NCBI GenBank assembly: GCA_024743115.1 | Contig: JANSXC010000009.1 | Location: 186,001-250,000 of the forward strand | Source: a bacterium | GTDB taxonomy: Bacteria; Planctomycetota; UBA1135; UBA2386 | DNA: 64,000 bases | Direction of reading: 5' to 3' | In this document: one piece after another, positions 34,242 to 47,310 of the stretch | How the letters are laid out: each line of letters begins with the position of its first letter | Position numbering within the stretch: the stretch's first letter is position 1 | Translations under genes and position numbers: made by a program | The notes under the pieces: generated by a model | Told to the model about the DNA's origin: nothing | Seen by the model: the letters and a program-made list of their open reading frames with translations, nothing else | Databases searched by the model: none

Positions 34242-36386
34242 TCAGCGCGGCAGCACGGCCCACCACTCGGCGTCGAGCCAGTTGGTCGGCCCGTTGGGCA
34301 CCACGCTCTGCAGGATGGTGTTGCAACGCGTCACGAGCTGAGGATCCACGCCCGTATGCACCTCGCGGCAGATCAAAACAGCGGGCAAGACCCACGGCCA
34401 GAAGTTGAGGCCGACGTGCACGTCGGGACTGCCAGGGTAATACGTGCTCGCCGGCAGCGCGTTGCCCTCCTCGTCCCCGGTCAGGTATCGCACCGCGGTC
34501 GCGGCGTGCCACTGGCCGCCGTGGCGGAACACGCAGTGGTTGACGACCGTCTTCGAGACCTCCTGCGCCAGGTCGAGGAACCGCGAGTCGCCGGTCGTGC
34601 GCCAGGCCGCGAAGAAGCCCATCACCGCGATGCTGTGCTCCCAAACGATGAGCGCGGGCACCCGCTGGTTGGTGCCGGGTTCGAGGAACGAGCCGTCGCT
34701 GCCGACCTGCATCGCCCGCACCGGCTTGCCGGACCGGCCGACGAACCGAGCTCCGAGCCACTGGGCCCGAACGACCTGAATCCGCCGCAGCATCGCCGCC
34801 TGGAGCTCCTGGCGCTTGGCAGGGTCGTCGAGCAGCAACAGCATGTTCGCGAGAGCCATGAGCAGGCGCCCCTCGCCGCGCGGCGAGTCCATCCAGTTGG
34901 GCACCATGGCGAGGTCGACCTCGACCAGATCCCGCAGCTGATCGACGAGCGCGTAGCGACCCGTCAGTGCGAGCAGCGCGTTGAAATTGTTCTGCGAACG
35001 ATGCTGGTCGTCGAAGGTCGACCAGCCGTTCGTTGACCACTGGAACGGCCGCGGACACGGCGTGCCGAGGGTGTCACCGGTCGTGAGGCAGTTCGGCCGC
35101 TGGCTGAAGCACTGCAGCGCGGGGTGGTTGGCGAAACGCATCGGCCGACCGCTGATCTCGCGGTAGTGGAACCCACGCATCATGACCTCGGCTACTGAGT
35201 AACCGGCGTCGTAGATCCAGCGCGGATCGCCGACGGTGACCGCGAACGAACCCTTGCACGCGCCGAAGTCCTCCTGCGCACCACTGCTGCCCGCGTACTT
35301 GTGCAGGCCGCGAGGGCGATCGGCGAACAGATCGGCAGGCTGCCGCATCAACGCCTGGAACCAGGCCCACTGCGCGTTGGAATCCGTGGTTCCACCATCG
35401 TTTCGGAACGGCACGGGAACCTCGGGCACCATGCCGAACGCCAGCCACTTGTCGTCCCAGTCCTGCCAGACGCCGACGGTCGGCTTGTCGCCGCGCGCGA
35501 ACAGCGCATCGACGCGATCGGCCACGCTCCAGTCCTGGCCCATGCCGTGCGAACCGTAGGACAGCGGCGAATGCGGGCGACCCGGCGCGACGAAGCACTG
35601 CATCGCCCCGGTGAGGAAGATACCCTCGCCGCGGCCAAGGGAATCGCCGCCGCGCACGAGCTGCACCCACCGCCCGTAACTGGGATGGCTCGGCGAGTGG
35701 TTCTGGATCACGGCGCGCGGCACACCAAGCCGGGTGCGGTAGTCGAGATGAGGGAACTCGCCGCTCTCGAGCCAGATCGCGTTGAAGTCGAAGCTCATCC
35801 CGGTCATCCGCGGATCCGAGCACGTGAACGTGCACTCCATGTCCACGGAGTCCTGCCCGACGTAGACGTAGAGGTAGGCCTCGAACACTATCGGGCTCGA
35901 ACCGACCCGGCCGCTGAGCCGGAACACGCGACGCGCTGGCGAAACGTCCTCCACGAGCTCGAACGACGGGCGGTCGAGACGATGCTCGATCCCATCCACG
36001 TCGAGCACGACGGGCAACGGCAACACGCCGTAGGTGTCGTCCGCCACCCAGTCCGACATGTACCACGGCGGCAGCTGAGTCGGATCGTTGGTCACCGGCA
36101 CGAACCGGCCCGAGACCCGCTGATTCGGCCCGAGATCGGCCAGGACGTGGAACATCACCGAGTGCTGCCCGACCTCCTTGCCGCGGTAGGCCAGCCAGCC
36201 CGTTGACGGCCCCGCCTGCGCGACGAAGCGACAGAGGCGCGGCAGGTTGACCGCATCGACTGCAGGAACGGCGACGTCGACCCAGCTCTTGCGAGCCACC
36301 GACGCGAGATTCTGCAGCACGACGTCCTGAGCCGCGGGGGCGCCGACGAAGGCGAGAACAGCAACGAGTGATCGGAAGAGCTTCAT
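34242..36386 (-). CDS. Large secreted protein, possible polysaccharide-lyase-like fold
   Basis: 714 residues with a signal peptide (SLVAVLAFVGAPAAQ). The N-terminal ~300 residues are beta-rich (VFEAYLYVYVGQDSVDMECTFTC); the C-terminal ~350 are helix-rich with paired helices (NNFNALLALTGRYALVDQLRDLV, EGRLLMALANMLLLLDD, WEHSIAVMGFFAAW), suggesting an alpha/alpha toroid. This two-part layout is seen in secreted carbohydrate-active enzymes such as exo-acting rhamnogalacturonan lyases, but I did not recognise catalytic residues with certainty, so the enzyme class is a guess. Monocistronic. Confidence 0.6.
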   Translation of the reverse strand: MKLFRSLVAVLAFVGAPAAQDVVLQNLASVARKSWVDVAVPAVDAVNLPRLCRFVAQAGPSTGWLAYRGKEVGQHSVMFHVLADLGPNQRVSGRFVPVTNDPTQLPPWYMSDWVADDTYGVLPLPVVLDVDGIEHRLDRPSFELVEDVSPARRVFRLSGRVGSSPIVFEAYLYVYVGQDSVDMECTFTCSDPRMTGMSFDFNAIWLESGEFPHLDYRTRLGVPRAVIQNHSPSHPSYGRWVQLVRGGDSLGRGEGIFLTGAMQCFVAPGRPHSPLSYGSHGMGQDWSVADRVDALFARGDKPTVGVWQDWDDKWLAFGMVPEVPVPFRNDGGTTDSNAQWAWFQALMRQPADLFADRPRGLHKYAGSSGAQEDFGACKGSFAVTVGDPRWIYDAGYSVAEVMMRGFHYREISGRPMRFANHPALQCFSQRPNCLTTGDTLGTPCPRPFQWSTNGWSTFDDQHRSQNNFNALLALTGRYALVDQLRDLVEVDLAMVPNWMDSPRGEGRLLMALANMLLLLDDPAKRQELQAAMLRRIQVVRAQWLGARFVGRSGKPVRAMQVGSDGSFLEPGTNQRVPALIVWEHSIAVMGFFAAWRTTGDSRFLDLAQEVSKTVVNHCVFRHGGQWHAATAVRYLTGDEEGNALPASTYYPGSPDVHVGLNFWPWVLPAVLICREVHTGVDPQLVTRCNTILQSVVPNGPTNWLDAEWWAVLPR

Positions 36387-36684
36387 CGAGAGTTGCGCGT
36401 CCTACGCGCCGAACCGCCCATGAGGTCGGGAAAACCCCGCATTCAATCGCCGCGACCTCCGCACTGCGACCCACGATTTCGCGTTCGGCGAGCTTCTTTC
36501 GCGCGCGGTTGACGGCCGCACGAACGGCTTCCGCTTACAGCCGCAAACTGCATACGGACGATCGCAATAGCAGGACTGTCACACGCCCGGGTTTCGCTCA
36601 GGAGCGTCCCGTCGCGAAGCCGAAAGCGTGAGGGTCTGCAACCGCCCACAACGGGCTCAGGGGATTCCCATTCTGCACCGACTC
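36387..36684. other. Divergent intergenic region
   Basis: 298 nt between divergent starts at 36386 and 36685. Promoters for the secreted protein and for the giant-protein locus must lie here. A TTGACG at about 36507 has no well-spaced -10. Nothing else stands out. Confidence 0.4.
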
Positions 36685-37667
36685 ATGATTGTCGCCACGC
36701 TCCTGGCCGCCGGCTTCGCAGGCGCCCAGGAGGACGGGTCACCGCGCAAGTTCTCGAAGATGGTCTTCGACGCGTTCCCGGAGGCCGATCGCGTCCGCCA
36801 CATCCTGCGCGGAATCGACGACCGGTCCCGCCGGAAGATCGAGGAGGAACTGCCGTTCAAGATCCACTTCCAGGAGCTCGGCGAACACAAGCTCCACGTC
36901 GCCTACCGCAAGCAGAAGCCGGTGGGCCTGATGTATGTGCGTTCGGAGCAGACCGCCTGGGGCATCGCCGACATCGGGTGGGCACTGACGCTCGAGTGCC
37001 GCGTGGTCGGGTTCTCGTTCGCGAACAGCCGCAGCCGGGAAACCCGCGAACTGCCGAACTCGGCATTCGCGAAGGAGCTCGTCGGCCGTGACTTCCGCGG
37101 CCTGAAGGCGCTGGCAACCGCGCACGCAGCGAGCGCGCGACCAGCCGGCGAAAGCCAGGCCCAGCACAACAAGACCGAACGCACGGTGCTGCGCTCGGCG
37201 ATGAAGGCGACGCTCGTCACGGAGCTCGTCTGGCACGACCAGGTCTCGCGCCTCGCCGACCTCGCGATGCTCTACGAAGAACTCCCCGGCGCGAAGCCGG
37301 GCCGCCGGCGGATCGCAAAGCTCCTGCCGCGGCTCGGCAAACCGCGCCGACTCGAAGAGATGCGCGTCATGGACGCGTGGGATCAGGGCAACTTCACGAT
37401 CGGTCGAGTCATCCGCACCGTGGCGAAGGTCCGGTTGCCGAAGCGGGCCGAGCAGAGCGTCGAGCTGCGCTGGGTGCTCGACTCCCGCGGCCGCATCCTG
37501 CGCGTCCGCCCGACGACGTCCTGGGCCGGCGGCGATCTGCGCAAGGCGTGCAGCGGACTCCGCGGCCGCCCGCTCAGCGCACCGAACCTGCCCGGCAACC
37601 CCCTCGCCGCCATCGCGATCGAGACCGCCGAGGAGCTGCAGCTCCTGCGGCTGAAGGACGGTAGCCG

Positions 37668-37671
<4 letters not shown>
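36685..37671 (+). CDS. Exported protein with FMN-binding-like domain
   Basis: 328 residues from the ATG at 36685, which gives a signal peptide (MIVATLLAAGFAGAQ); a GTG at 36628 would add 19 residues. The segment FSKMVFDAFPEADRVRHILRG, then WALTLECRVVGFSFANSRSRETRELPNSAFAKEL, follows the order of periplasmic FMN_bind domains (ETRE near the flavin site), which carry covalent FMN in electron-transfer proteins. The remaining ~150 residues are not recognised. It overlaps the histidine kinase gene as GTGA and opens the seven-gene block that includes the giant protein, so it may be the sensor input. Confidence 0.5.
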
Positions 37672-40418
<2,747 letters not shown>

Positions 40419-40440
40419 GTCGGAAGCCTGGAACGATCCG

Positions 40441-43400
40441 ATGACCAAGAATCCCGAACGAGACCCCAAGAAGAAGTCGAAGCAGGACAAGGCCACCCTT
40501 GGCGGCGAAACCGTCGAACCCCGCATCCTGCTGTCCGCGAGCTGGCTCGTCGATGCACTGACAACGGCGCCCGCGGACGCTGTGGGCACGCACCCCTCCG
40601 GGGGGGATGACCTGCTCGTCGGCACCGATGCCGACGAGACCCTGTCGGGCGGAGCCGGCGACGACCTCCTGCGGGGCGGAGGTGGCGACGACCACCTGAT
40701 CGGAGGCACGGGCAATCAAGACGTTGCCGATTACAGCACCGCGCCGGCTGGCGTGAACGTCGACCTATCGGCAGGCACCGCCAGTGGCGGCGCCGGCAAC
40801 GACACCCTTGATGGAATCGAGGGCGCCATCGGCTCGAGCCACGCCGACACCTTCGCGTTCACGAACGCGCAGGACGGCGACGTCTTCACGGTGCTCGGCA
40901 ACGGCGGCAGCGACACGATGGACCTCAGCGGGTTCACGTTCGCCAACGCGACGTTCGCCGACGGCTCCGTGACGCTGGACCTCGGCAGTAGCGAGTCGTT
41001 CCAGATCGACTACGCGGAGATCGACACCATTACCTTTGGCGACGTCAGCGTGACCGTCCTGGACGGCGATCACGACTGCAACGACTTCTCGGGTGACGGC
41101 CTGTTCGTCGACGGCAACCATACGTTCAGCCTGTCGATGACCGGCGCGGGAACGGTCGACTGGTCGTACAGCGCGAACACCGACACGTTGACCATCGACG
41201 GCGTCACGGGCACAGCGGGCGGCGCACTGACGATCGACGACCTCGGAACCGGCTCACTGGTGGTCGACTCGGTAGCGATCGGCGAGAACCTGGGAAGCCT
41301 GACGAGCACGGTCGATATCAACACAATCGCGCTCGGGGAGCACTCGATCGGGACCATCACCGTGAACGGTGGTGCGGGCTCGATCGCCGCGCTCGTCGGC
41401 AGCGGCCTCACGACGGACATGTCCGTCGACGCAAACCTCGGCAGTGCCAAGTTCGACGCAATCGATGCCAACCTGCAGGTCCGGCACGATGTCGGAGCGA
41501 TTTCATTCCAGACCCTGAACGGTACCCTGCACATCGAGGGCGGCACCGGCTCCCTGACCGCCGGCGTCATCGACAGCAAGATCCAGCTCGATGGCACCAT
41601 CGGCTCGGTCAACGTTGACTCGTTCACCAACGGCGGTCTGTTGGTAGCGACCGCACCGGCCGACTCGGTGAGCCTCACGATCAACGGCCGTACGACGAGC
41701 GTCGACTCCGCGGGCGCCTGGATCTTCAGCGGCCTCGAGAACAGGGTTCTCCACGCCCCGATTGCCGAAGCTGGCAGTCACCCGGCCGTCGACGAAGGCA
41801 CGGTCGTCACGCTCGATGGCACCGCCTCCACCGACCCACAGTCCGTCGGCCTGACGTACGCGTGGGCCCAGATATCCGGGCCCACGGTCACTCTCAGTGA
41901 CACATCCGCCGCACAACCGACGTTCACCGCGCCTGAGGCACTCGTGAACACCGGCGTCGTGTTCCAGCTCACGGTCAGCGACGGGACCCAGACATCGACA
42001 GACTCGATCACGATCCGCATCAACGCCGACAACGATGCACCGAACGCCGACGCCGGTCCGGGCCAAACCGTGAACGAGGGCGAGGTCGTGACGCTGACGG
42101 GGCTCGCGAGTTCGGATCCGGAGGGCCAGGGTCTGACCTATGACTGGGTCCAGGTCTCCGGCCCGGCGGTCACGCTCAGCGACACTCACGCCGCCCAACC
42201 GACGTTCACCGCGCCGGAGGGCACGACGAACTCCACCGCGCAGTTCCAGCTCAGGGTCAGCGACGGCACGAACGCGAGCGTCGCCACCGTGGATATCACG
42301 ATCAACGCCGACGACGACGCGCCGACGGCCAACGCCGGCTCGAATCAGACGTTCAATGAGGGGGAGATCGTGACGCTCGACGCCACGGGCTCGACGGATC
42401 CCGAGGGCACCGGCCTGACCTACACCTGGACTCAGATTGCGGGTCCGAGCGTGACCCTCAGCGATGATCACGCCGCGCAGCCGACCTTCTCGACGCCCAA
42501 CGTGACGAGTGACGAATTGCTGCGATTCGAGGTCACCGTCTCGGATGGCACGAACGCCAGCGTCGACACCGTCGACATCAGCGTGGCGGCCACCAACAGC
42601 GCACCGGTCACGAGTGCCGGGACCGACCAGGTGGGCTTCGCCGGCGACGTCATCACTCTCGATGCCTCCGACACGACGGACGCCGATGGCGATGGCCTCA
42701 CGTATTCGTGGACACAGGTTTCAGGCCCGGCGGTCGCCCTCAGCGACCCGACGTCCCCAGCACCGACCTTCACCCTGGCCAACGCCACGAACCCGACGGT
42801 GCTGACGTTCGAGCTGACCGCGAGCGACGGCACGACTTCGTCGACGGATCAGGTACAGGTAACGGTGAACCCAGCCGGGATGGTCGCGAACTGGACGTTC
42901 GATGGCACGGGGCAGGTCGCGACCGACATCACCGGTCAGGGTCACGACGGCACGTTCGGCAGCACGTCCAACGACGATGTCTTCGACCCGATTCGCGTCT
43001 CCGACCCGGAACGTGGCGACGTCATCCAGCTCAACGACAACCAGTGGATCGAGAACATCGGCTCCGGCCCCAGCGGTGATTTCACCGTTTCGGCCTGGAT
43101 GAACCACGATGGTTCCGGCAGCGGCTGGGGTTCGATCTACAGCAGCGGGGCTGCCGAGATCTGGCTCGGCATCAACGAATCGACGGGTGTCGTCCGGATC
43201 AATATCGGCGGTACGGGCGACTGCTATGACACGCCGCCGGGAACCGTCAACGCCGGCACGTGGCAGCACGTCACAGCGACTTGGGACGGCACCAACGGAG
43301 CCATCTACATCGACGGAGTCGCGCAGTCGTTGACGCAGAGCGGAACCCCCCACGACCCGAACTCGGCAAACGCCGTGATCGGCGGGTACGCGCCCATGCC

Positions 43401-46400
43401 GTGGACCAACAACTTCAGCGGGATGCTGGACGACATCCAGGTCTACAACGGTGTCCTGTCCGGTAGCGAAGTGGCGGCCACTGTGGGCAACCTCGATCCA
43501 ACGGCCCACGCCGGTGCCGACCAGACCGTGAACGAGACAGACCTGGTCACGTTGACCGCTGCGGGCTCGACCGACCCGGAGGCCGGCGCACTGACCTACA
43601 GCTGGAGCCAGACCTCGGGCCCGAGTGTGACATTGAGCAACGCGAGCGCGGAGCAGCCGACGTTCGCCGCCCCCGAAGGGCTGACGAACACGACGCTCAC
43701 GTTCGAGGTAGTCGCGACCGACCCGTTCGGCGCCACGAGCGTCGACACGGTCGCGATCACGGTCAACGCCGACAACGACGCCCCGACGGCCAACGCCGGC
43801 AGCGACCAGACCGTGAGCGAGGGCGACTTCGTGACGTTGAACGGCAGTGGTTCGACCGACCCCGAGGGCCAGTCGCTGACCTACACCTGGACCCAGGTCT
43901 CCGGACCGGCCGTCACGCTGAGCGACACGAGCAGCGCGCAGCCGACGTTCACTGCACCGGAGGGGATCACCAACTCGACGGCACGGTTCCAGCTCACCGC
44001 GTCCGACGGCACCAGTGCGACCGTCGACACGGTCGACGTCACGATCAACGCCGTGAACGACGCCCCGACAGCCAACGCCGGGGTCGATCAAACCGTCAAC
44101 GAGGGCGACGTGGTTACACTGACGGCCCTGGGCTCGACCGATCCCGAAGGACAGTCGCTGACCTACAGCTGGACGCAGGTGGCCGGCCCGAGCGTCACGC
44201 TCAGCGACGCGAGCGCCGCGCAACCGACGTTCACCGCCCCTGATGGCGTCACCAACTCGACGGTGCGCTTCCAGCTCTCCGCGAGTGACGGCACCAGCGC
44301 GAGCATCTCGACGGTCGACATCACGATCAACGCCGACAACGATGGCCCGACGGCCAACGCCGGCACCGACCAGGCCGTCGAAGAGGGTGACAACGTCACG
44401 CTGACGGCCGCCGCCTCGACCGACCCCGAGGGCCAGTCGCTGACTTACACCTGGGTGCAGGTCTCGGGACCGACGGTAACCCTCAGCGACGCCACGGCGG
44501 AGCAGCCGACGTTCACCGCGCCAGAAGGGCTGACGAACTCGAGCGTGCGTTTCCAGCTGACGGTGTCCGACGGCTCCAGCGCAAGCGTCGACACGATCGA
44601 CGTCACGATCGGCGCCGACAACGATGCGCCGAGCGCGAGCGCGGGCATCAACCGCACAGTCAACGAAGGCGAACTCGTGACGCTCGACGCCCGCGGCAGC
44701 GCCGACCCCGAGGGCCAGGCGTTGACCTACACCTGGACCCAGGTCTCCGGACCGTCCGTCACGCTCAGCGACTCCACGGCCGTGCAGCCGACGTTCACCG
44801 CTCCGGAGGGGCTGACCAACGCCACCATCCGGTTCCAGCTCTCGGTCAGCGACGGCACCAACGTCAGCGTCGACACCATCGACGTCACCGTCAACGCGGA
44901 CAACGACGCGCCGACAGCCAACGCCGGTCCCGACCAGGCCGTGGACGAGAACGACGTCGTCACGCTCACCGGCGCCGGCTCGCTCGACCCCGAAGGTCAG
45001 AACCTGACCTACACCTGGACCCAGGTCTCCGGACCGTCCGTCACGCTCAGCGACCCGCACGCATCCCAACCGACGTTCACCGCGCCCGACGGCGTCACCA
45101 ACTCGACGGTGCAGTTCCAACTCAGCGTCACCGATGGCACCAACGTGAGCGTCGACACGGTCGACATCGCCATCTCTGCCGACGACGACGCCCCGAACGC
45201 GAACGCCGGCGCCAACTTCGCCCGCGCCGAGGGCGGCGTCGCCGTGCTCGACGGCACCGCCAGCACCGACCCCGAAGGCCAGGGCCTGACCTACTCGTGG
45301 CGCCAGATCAGCGGTACGCCGGTCACCATCGTGAACCCCGACAGCGCGACGGCGTCGTTCACGGTGCCCGAAGGCCTGAGCAACTCGTTCGCGCGCTTCG
45401 AACTGACGGTCTCGGACGGCACCTCGAGCAGCACGGACATCGTCCGCGTCGGCATGCGGGCCGACAACGATGCCCCGACGGCCAATGCCGGCATCGACCA
45501 GGTCGTCGACGAAGGCGACGTGGTCACGCTCGATGGCCGCAACAGCACCGACCCCGAGAATCAGGCCCTGACCTACACCTGGGAACAGATCTCGGGCCCG
45601 CCGGTCCAGCTCGTGACCGACTCGCTGACTCAGATCGCCCCTTCACCGAGCCCGGTCATGAGCTTCTCGACCGCGACGCTGTCCGCCGACGGTACCGTCA
45701 GCTTCGTGGCACCCGAGGGCATCAGCAACTCGGTCGCGACCTTCCGACTCATCGTGGACGATGGCACCTCGAAGAGCGCTTCGACGGTGTCGATCACGAT
45801 CAACGCCAACAACGATGCGCCGACCGTCGACGCCGGCGCCAACCGTCTCATCGCCGCGCAGGAAGCCGTGCAACTCAACGCCACGGCGAGCGATCCGGAG
45901 AACCAGCCGCTGACCTATCAGTGGGTGCAGCTCTCCGGCCCGACCGTGCAGCTGACGGGCGGCGACACGAGCGCGCCTTCGTTCACCGTGCCAACCGGTC
46001 ACACGGGCGAGAACATCGTGTTCGGCGTTCAGGTCTCGGACGGCAACTCGACCTCGTTCGACACGGTCACCTACCAGATCGAGAACTCGGCACCGAACGT
46101 CTCAGCGACCGCGACCGGCACCGCGACGGCTGGCCAACCCGTGAACCTCACGGCGATCGCGCGCGACGTCGACGGCGACGATCTGAGCTACACCTGGAAG
46201 CAGGTCGGTGGGCCAATGGTCGCGCTCGGCACGATCAACCAGCCAAACGCGGTGTTCCAGGCCCCCGACGTCACGAGTACGACCACGTTGACGTTCTCGG
46301 TCGAAGTACACGACGGCGAGACCTCGACCACCCGCCTCGTCACCGTGACGGTCGATCCGGACAAGGGCTCCGAACCCGATCCGATCAACAACTCGGGCGG

Positions 46401-47175
46401 TTCGGGCAATGAAGGCGGTGCGACCATCAGCGTCAACCTGACGAACCAGACCGAACCGACGAACAGCGGTTCCGGGTCGGGGTCGGGCTCGGGCACGGGC
46501 ACGGGAACCGGATCGAACGAGACGGGCACCAATGGCGAGTCCAACACGACCACCGAAGGGGATGTGGCGGGCTATGTGCCGGACAATGACGAGGACGACA
46601 GCGATTCCGACTCCGACTTCCGCAGCTCGGTCGCCGCGCGCGACACTTCACAGCTGGATGGAGCCGACGACGACGACGACGACCGTCGCAGCGACGACGA
46701 TGACGACGACGACGGCGACTCGGACGACCGCGCCGCGGACGACGTTCCGACCGTGACCGAGCACCCACCCGTACTCGCGCAGGCCGGCGCCGAGGTCGAG
46801 ATCGAGTCCGCGCTCGCCGCACCGGAGTCCGCGGAGAGCGTGCAATTCCAGTGGAAGCAGCTGTCCGGCACCGCGGTCCAGTTCCAGAACGGCAACACGT
46901 CGGCCCTGCGAATCGAACTCCCGGAAACGTTCGCCGAAGAGGATCTGGTGTTCGAGGTCGAGATGCTCATCAACGGCGAAGTGCAGGTGCAGGAAATCAC
47001 CGTGCGCGTGCAGCCCGTCGATGCGGAAACGCGCGACACGCAGGCTCAGCGGCCGGAGTTCAAGCGCCTCACCGAGCGCCACGACGACACCTTCGAGGAA
47101 CAGCGCGGTGTCGGCAAGCTCTGGGCATCGCTGGTGGCGTTCACGAGCATGGGGCCGGTTCGCGCCCGCAAGTGA
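40441..47175 (+). CDS. Giant LEPR-XLL-like surface protein with PKD-like repeats
   Basis: 2,244 residues. No Sec signal is seen; the basic start leads to VEPRILLSAS (residues 25-34), closely matching the LEPR-XLL motif found at the N-terminus of very large bacterial surface proteins. Then come RTX-type calcium-binding nonapeptides (ADETLSGGAGDDLLRGGGGDD, about 60-80), a beta-helix-like region to about 430, and 14 PKD/K319-like beta-sandwich repeats of ~95 residues, interrupted by a LamG/concanavalin-like domain (about 813-1016). A Ser/Gly/Thr linker, an Asp-rich segment, one divergent repeat and a short C-terminal end close it. Likely an adhesin or matrix protein exported by the downstream genes; non-Sec export is inferred. 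Confidence 0.9.
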   Translation: MTKNPERDPKKKSKQDKATLGGETVEPRILLSASWLVDALTTAPADAVGTHPSGGDDLLVGTDADETLSGGAGDDLLRGGGGDDHLIGGTGNQDVADYSTAPAGVNVDLSAGTASGGAGNDTLDGIEGAIGSSHADTFAFTNAQDGDVFTVLGNGGSDTMDLSGFTFANATFADGSVTLDLGSSESFQIDYAEIDTITFGDVSVTVLDGDHDCNDFSGDGLFVDGNHTFSLSMTGAGTVDWSYSANTDTLTIDGVTGTAGGALTIDDLGTGSLVVDSVAIGENLGSLTSTVDINTIALGEHSIGTITVNGGAGSIAALVGSGLTTDMSVDANLGSAKFDAIDANLQVRHDVGAISFQTLNGTLHIEGGTGSLTAGVIDSKIQLDGTIGSVNVDSFTNGGLLVATAPADSVSLTINGRTTSVDSAGAWIFSGLENRVLHAPIAEAGSHPAVDEGTVVTLDGTASTDPQSVGLTYAWAQISGPTVTLSDTSAAQPTFTAPEALVNTGVVFQLTVSDGTQTSTDSITIRINADNDAPNADAGPGQTVNEGEVVTLTGLASSDPEGQGLTYDWVQVSGPAVTLSDTHAAQPTFTAPEGTTNSTAQFQLRVSDGTNASVATVDITINADDDAPTANAGSNQTFNEGEIVTLDATGSTDPEGTGLTYTWTQIAGPSVTLSDDHAAQPTFSTPNVTSDELLRFEVTVSDGTNASVDTVDISVAATNSAPVTSAGTDQVGFAGDVITLDASDTTDADGDGLTYSWTQVSGPAVALSDPTSPAPTFTLANATNPTVLTFELTASDGTTSSTDQVQVTVNPAGMVANWTFDGTGQVATDITGQGHDGTFGSTSNDDVFDPIRVSDPERGDVIQLNDNQWIENIGSGPSGDFTVSAWMNHDGSGSGWGSIYSSGAAEIWLGINESTGVVRINIGGTGDCYDTPPGTVNAGTWQHVTATWDGTNGAIYIDGVAQSLTQSGTPHDPNSANAVIGGYAPMPWTNNFSGMLDDIQVYNGVLSGSEVAATVGNLDPTAHAGADQTVNETDLVTLTAAGSTDPEAGALTYSWSQTSGPSVTLSNASAEQPTFAAPEGLTNTTLTFEVVATDPFGATSVDTVAITVNADNDAPTANAGSDQTVSEGDFVTLNGSGSTDPEGQSLTYTWTQVSGPAVTLSDTSSAQPTFTAPEGITNSTARFQLTASDGTSATVDTVDVTINAVNDAPTANAGVDQTVNEGDVVTLTALGSTDPEGQSLTYSWTQVAGPSVTLSDASAAQPTFTAPDGVTNSTVRFQLSASDGTSASISTVDITINADNDGPTANAGTDQAVEEGDNVTLTAAASTDPEGQSLTYTWVQVSGPTVTLSDATAEQPTFTAPEGLTNSSVRFQLTVSDGSSASVDTIDVTIGADNDAPSASAGINRTVNEGELVTLDARGSADPEGQALTYTWTQVSGPSVTLSDSTAVQPTFTAPEGLTNATIRFQLSVSDGTNVSVDTIDVTVNADNDAPTANAGPDQAVDENDVVTLTGAGSLDPEGQNLTYTWTQVSGPSVTLSDPHASQPTFTAPDGVTNSTVQFQLSVTDGTNVSVDTVDIAISADDDAPNANAGANFARAEGGVAVLDGTASTDPEGQGLTYSWRQISGTPVTIVNPDSATASFTVPEGLSNSFARFELTVSDGTSSSTDIVRVGMRADNDAPTANAGIDQVVDEGDVVTLDGRNSTDPENQALTYTWEQISGPPVQLVTDSLTQIAPSPSPVMSFSTATLSADGTVSFVAPEGISNSVATFRLIVDDGTSKSASTVSITINANNDAPTVDAGANRLIAAQEAVQLNATASDPENQPLTYQWVQLSGPTVQLTGGDTSAPSFTVPTGHTGENIVFGVQVSDGNSTSFDTVTYQIENSAPNVSATATGTATAGQPVNLTAIARDVDGDDLSYTWKQVGGPMVALGTINQPNAVFQAPDVTSTTTLTFSVEVHDGETSTTRLVTVTVDPDKGSEPDPINNSGGSGNEGGATISVNLTNQTEPTNSGSGSGSGSGTGTGTGSNETGTNGESNTTTEGDVAGYVPDNDEDDSDSDSDFRSSVAARDTSQLDGADDDDDDRRSDDDDDDDGDSDDRAADDVPTVTEHPPVLAQAGAEVEIESALAAPESAESVQFQWKQLSGTAVQFQNGNTSALRIELPETFAEEDLVFEVEMLINGEVQVQEITVRVQPVDAETRDTQAQRPEFKRLTERHDDTFEEQRGVGKLWASLVAFTSMGPVRARK
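41758..46365 (+). repeat. Fourteen ~285-bp coding repeats
   Basis: Each unit encodes about 95 residues with DAPTANAG-DQTV-EG--VTL, S-DPEGQ-LTYTW-QVSGP-VTLSD and QPTFTAPEG-TNST--F-L--SDGTS. Copies at about 43500-45180 are near-identical in amino acids, implying recent tandem expansion; a LamG domain (42881-43490) separates copies 4 and 5. A fifteenth, degenerate copy lies near 46750-47020. Confidence 0.9.
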
Positions 47176-47310
47176 ACGAGCAGCCTGCCCCGTGGCTTCG
47201 ATGCCATCGCGGCCTCGGAGCCACGCTGTTTCGACCTCAGTAGAGCGCCGCCCGGCAACCGATGAACCGAGGGATCACCATCATCTCGTCGGGATGGATC
47301 CGGGAAACGC

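Noticed and set aside
40590..40720. RTX motif taken as evidence of a classical type I (HlyB/HlyD/TolC) system
   Set aside because: No ABC transporter or C-terminal RTX secretion signal was found; the RTX stretch is short and N-terminal.
42721..45120. Minus-strand frame of 799 codons inside the giant gene
   Set aside because: Mirror of the sense-strand repeats; repetition in the antisense frame only reflects the sense repeats.
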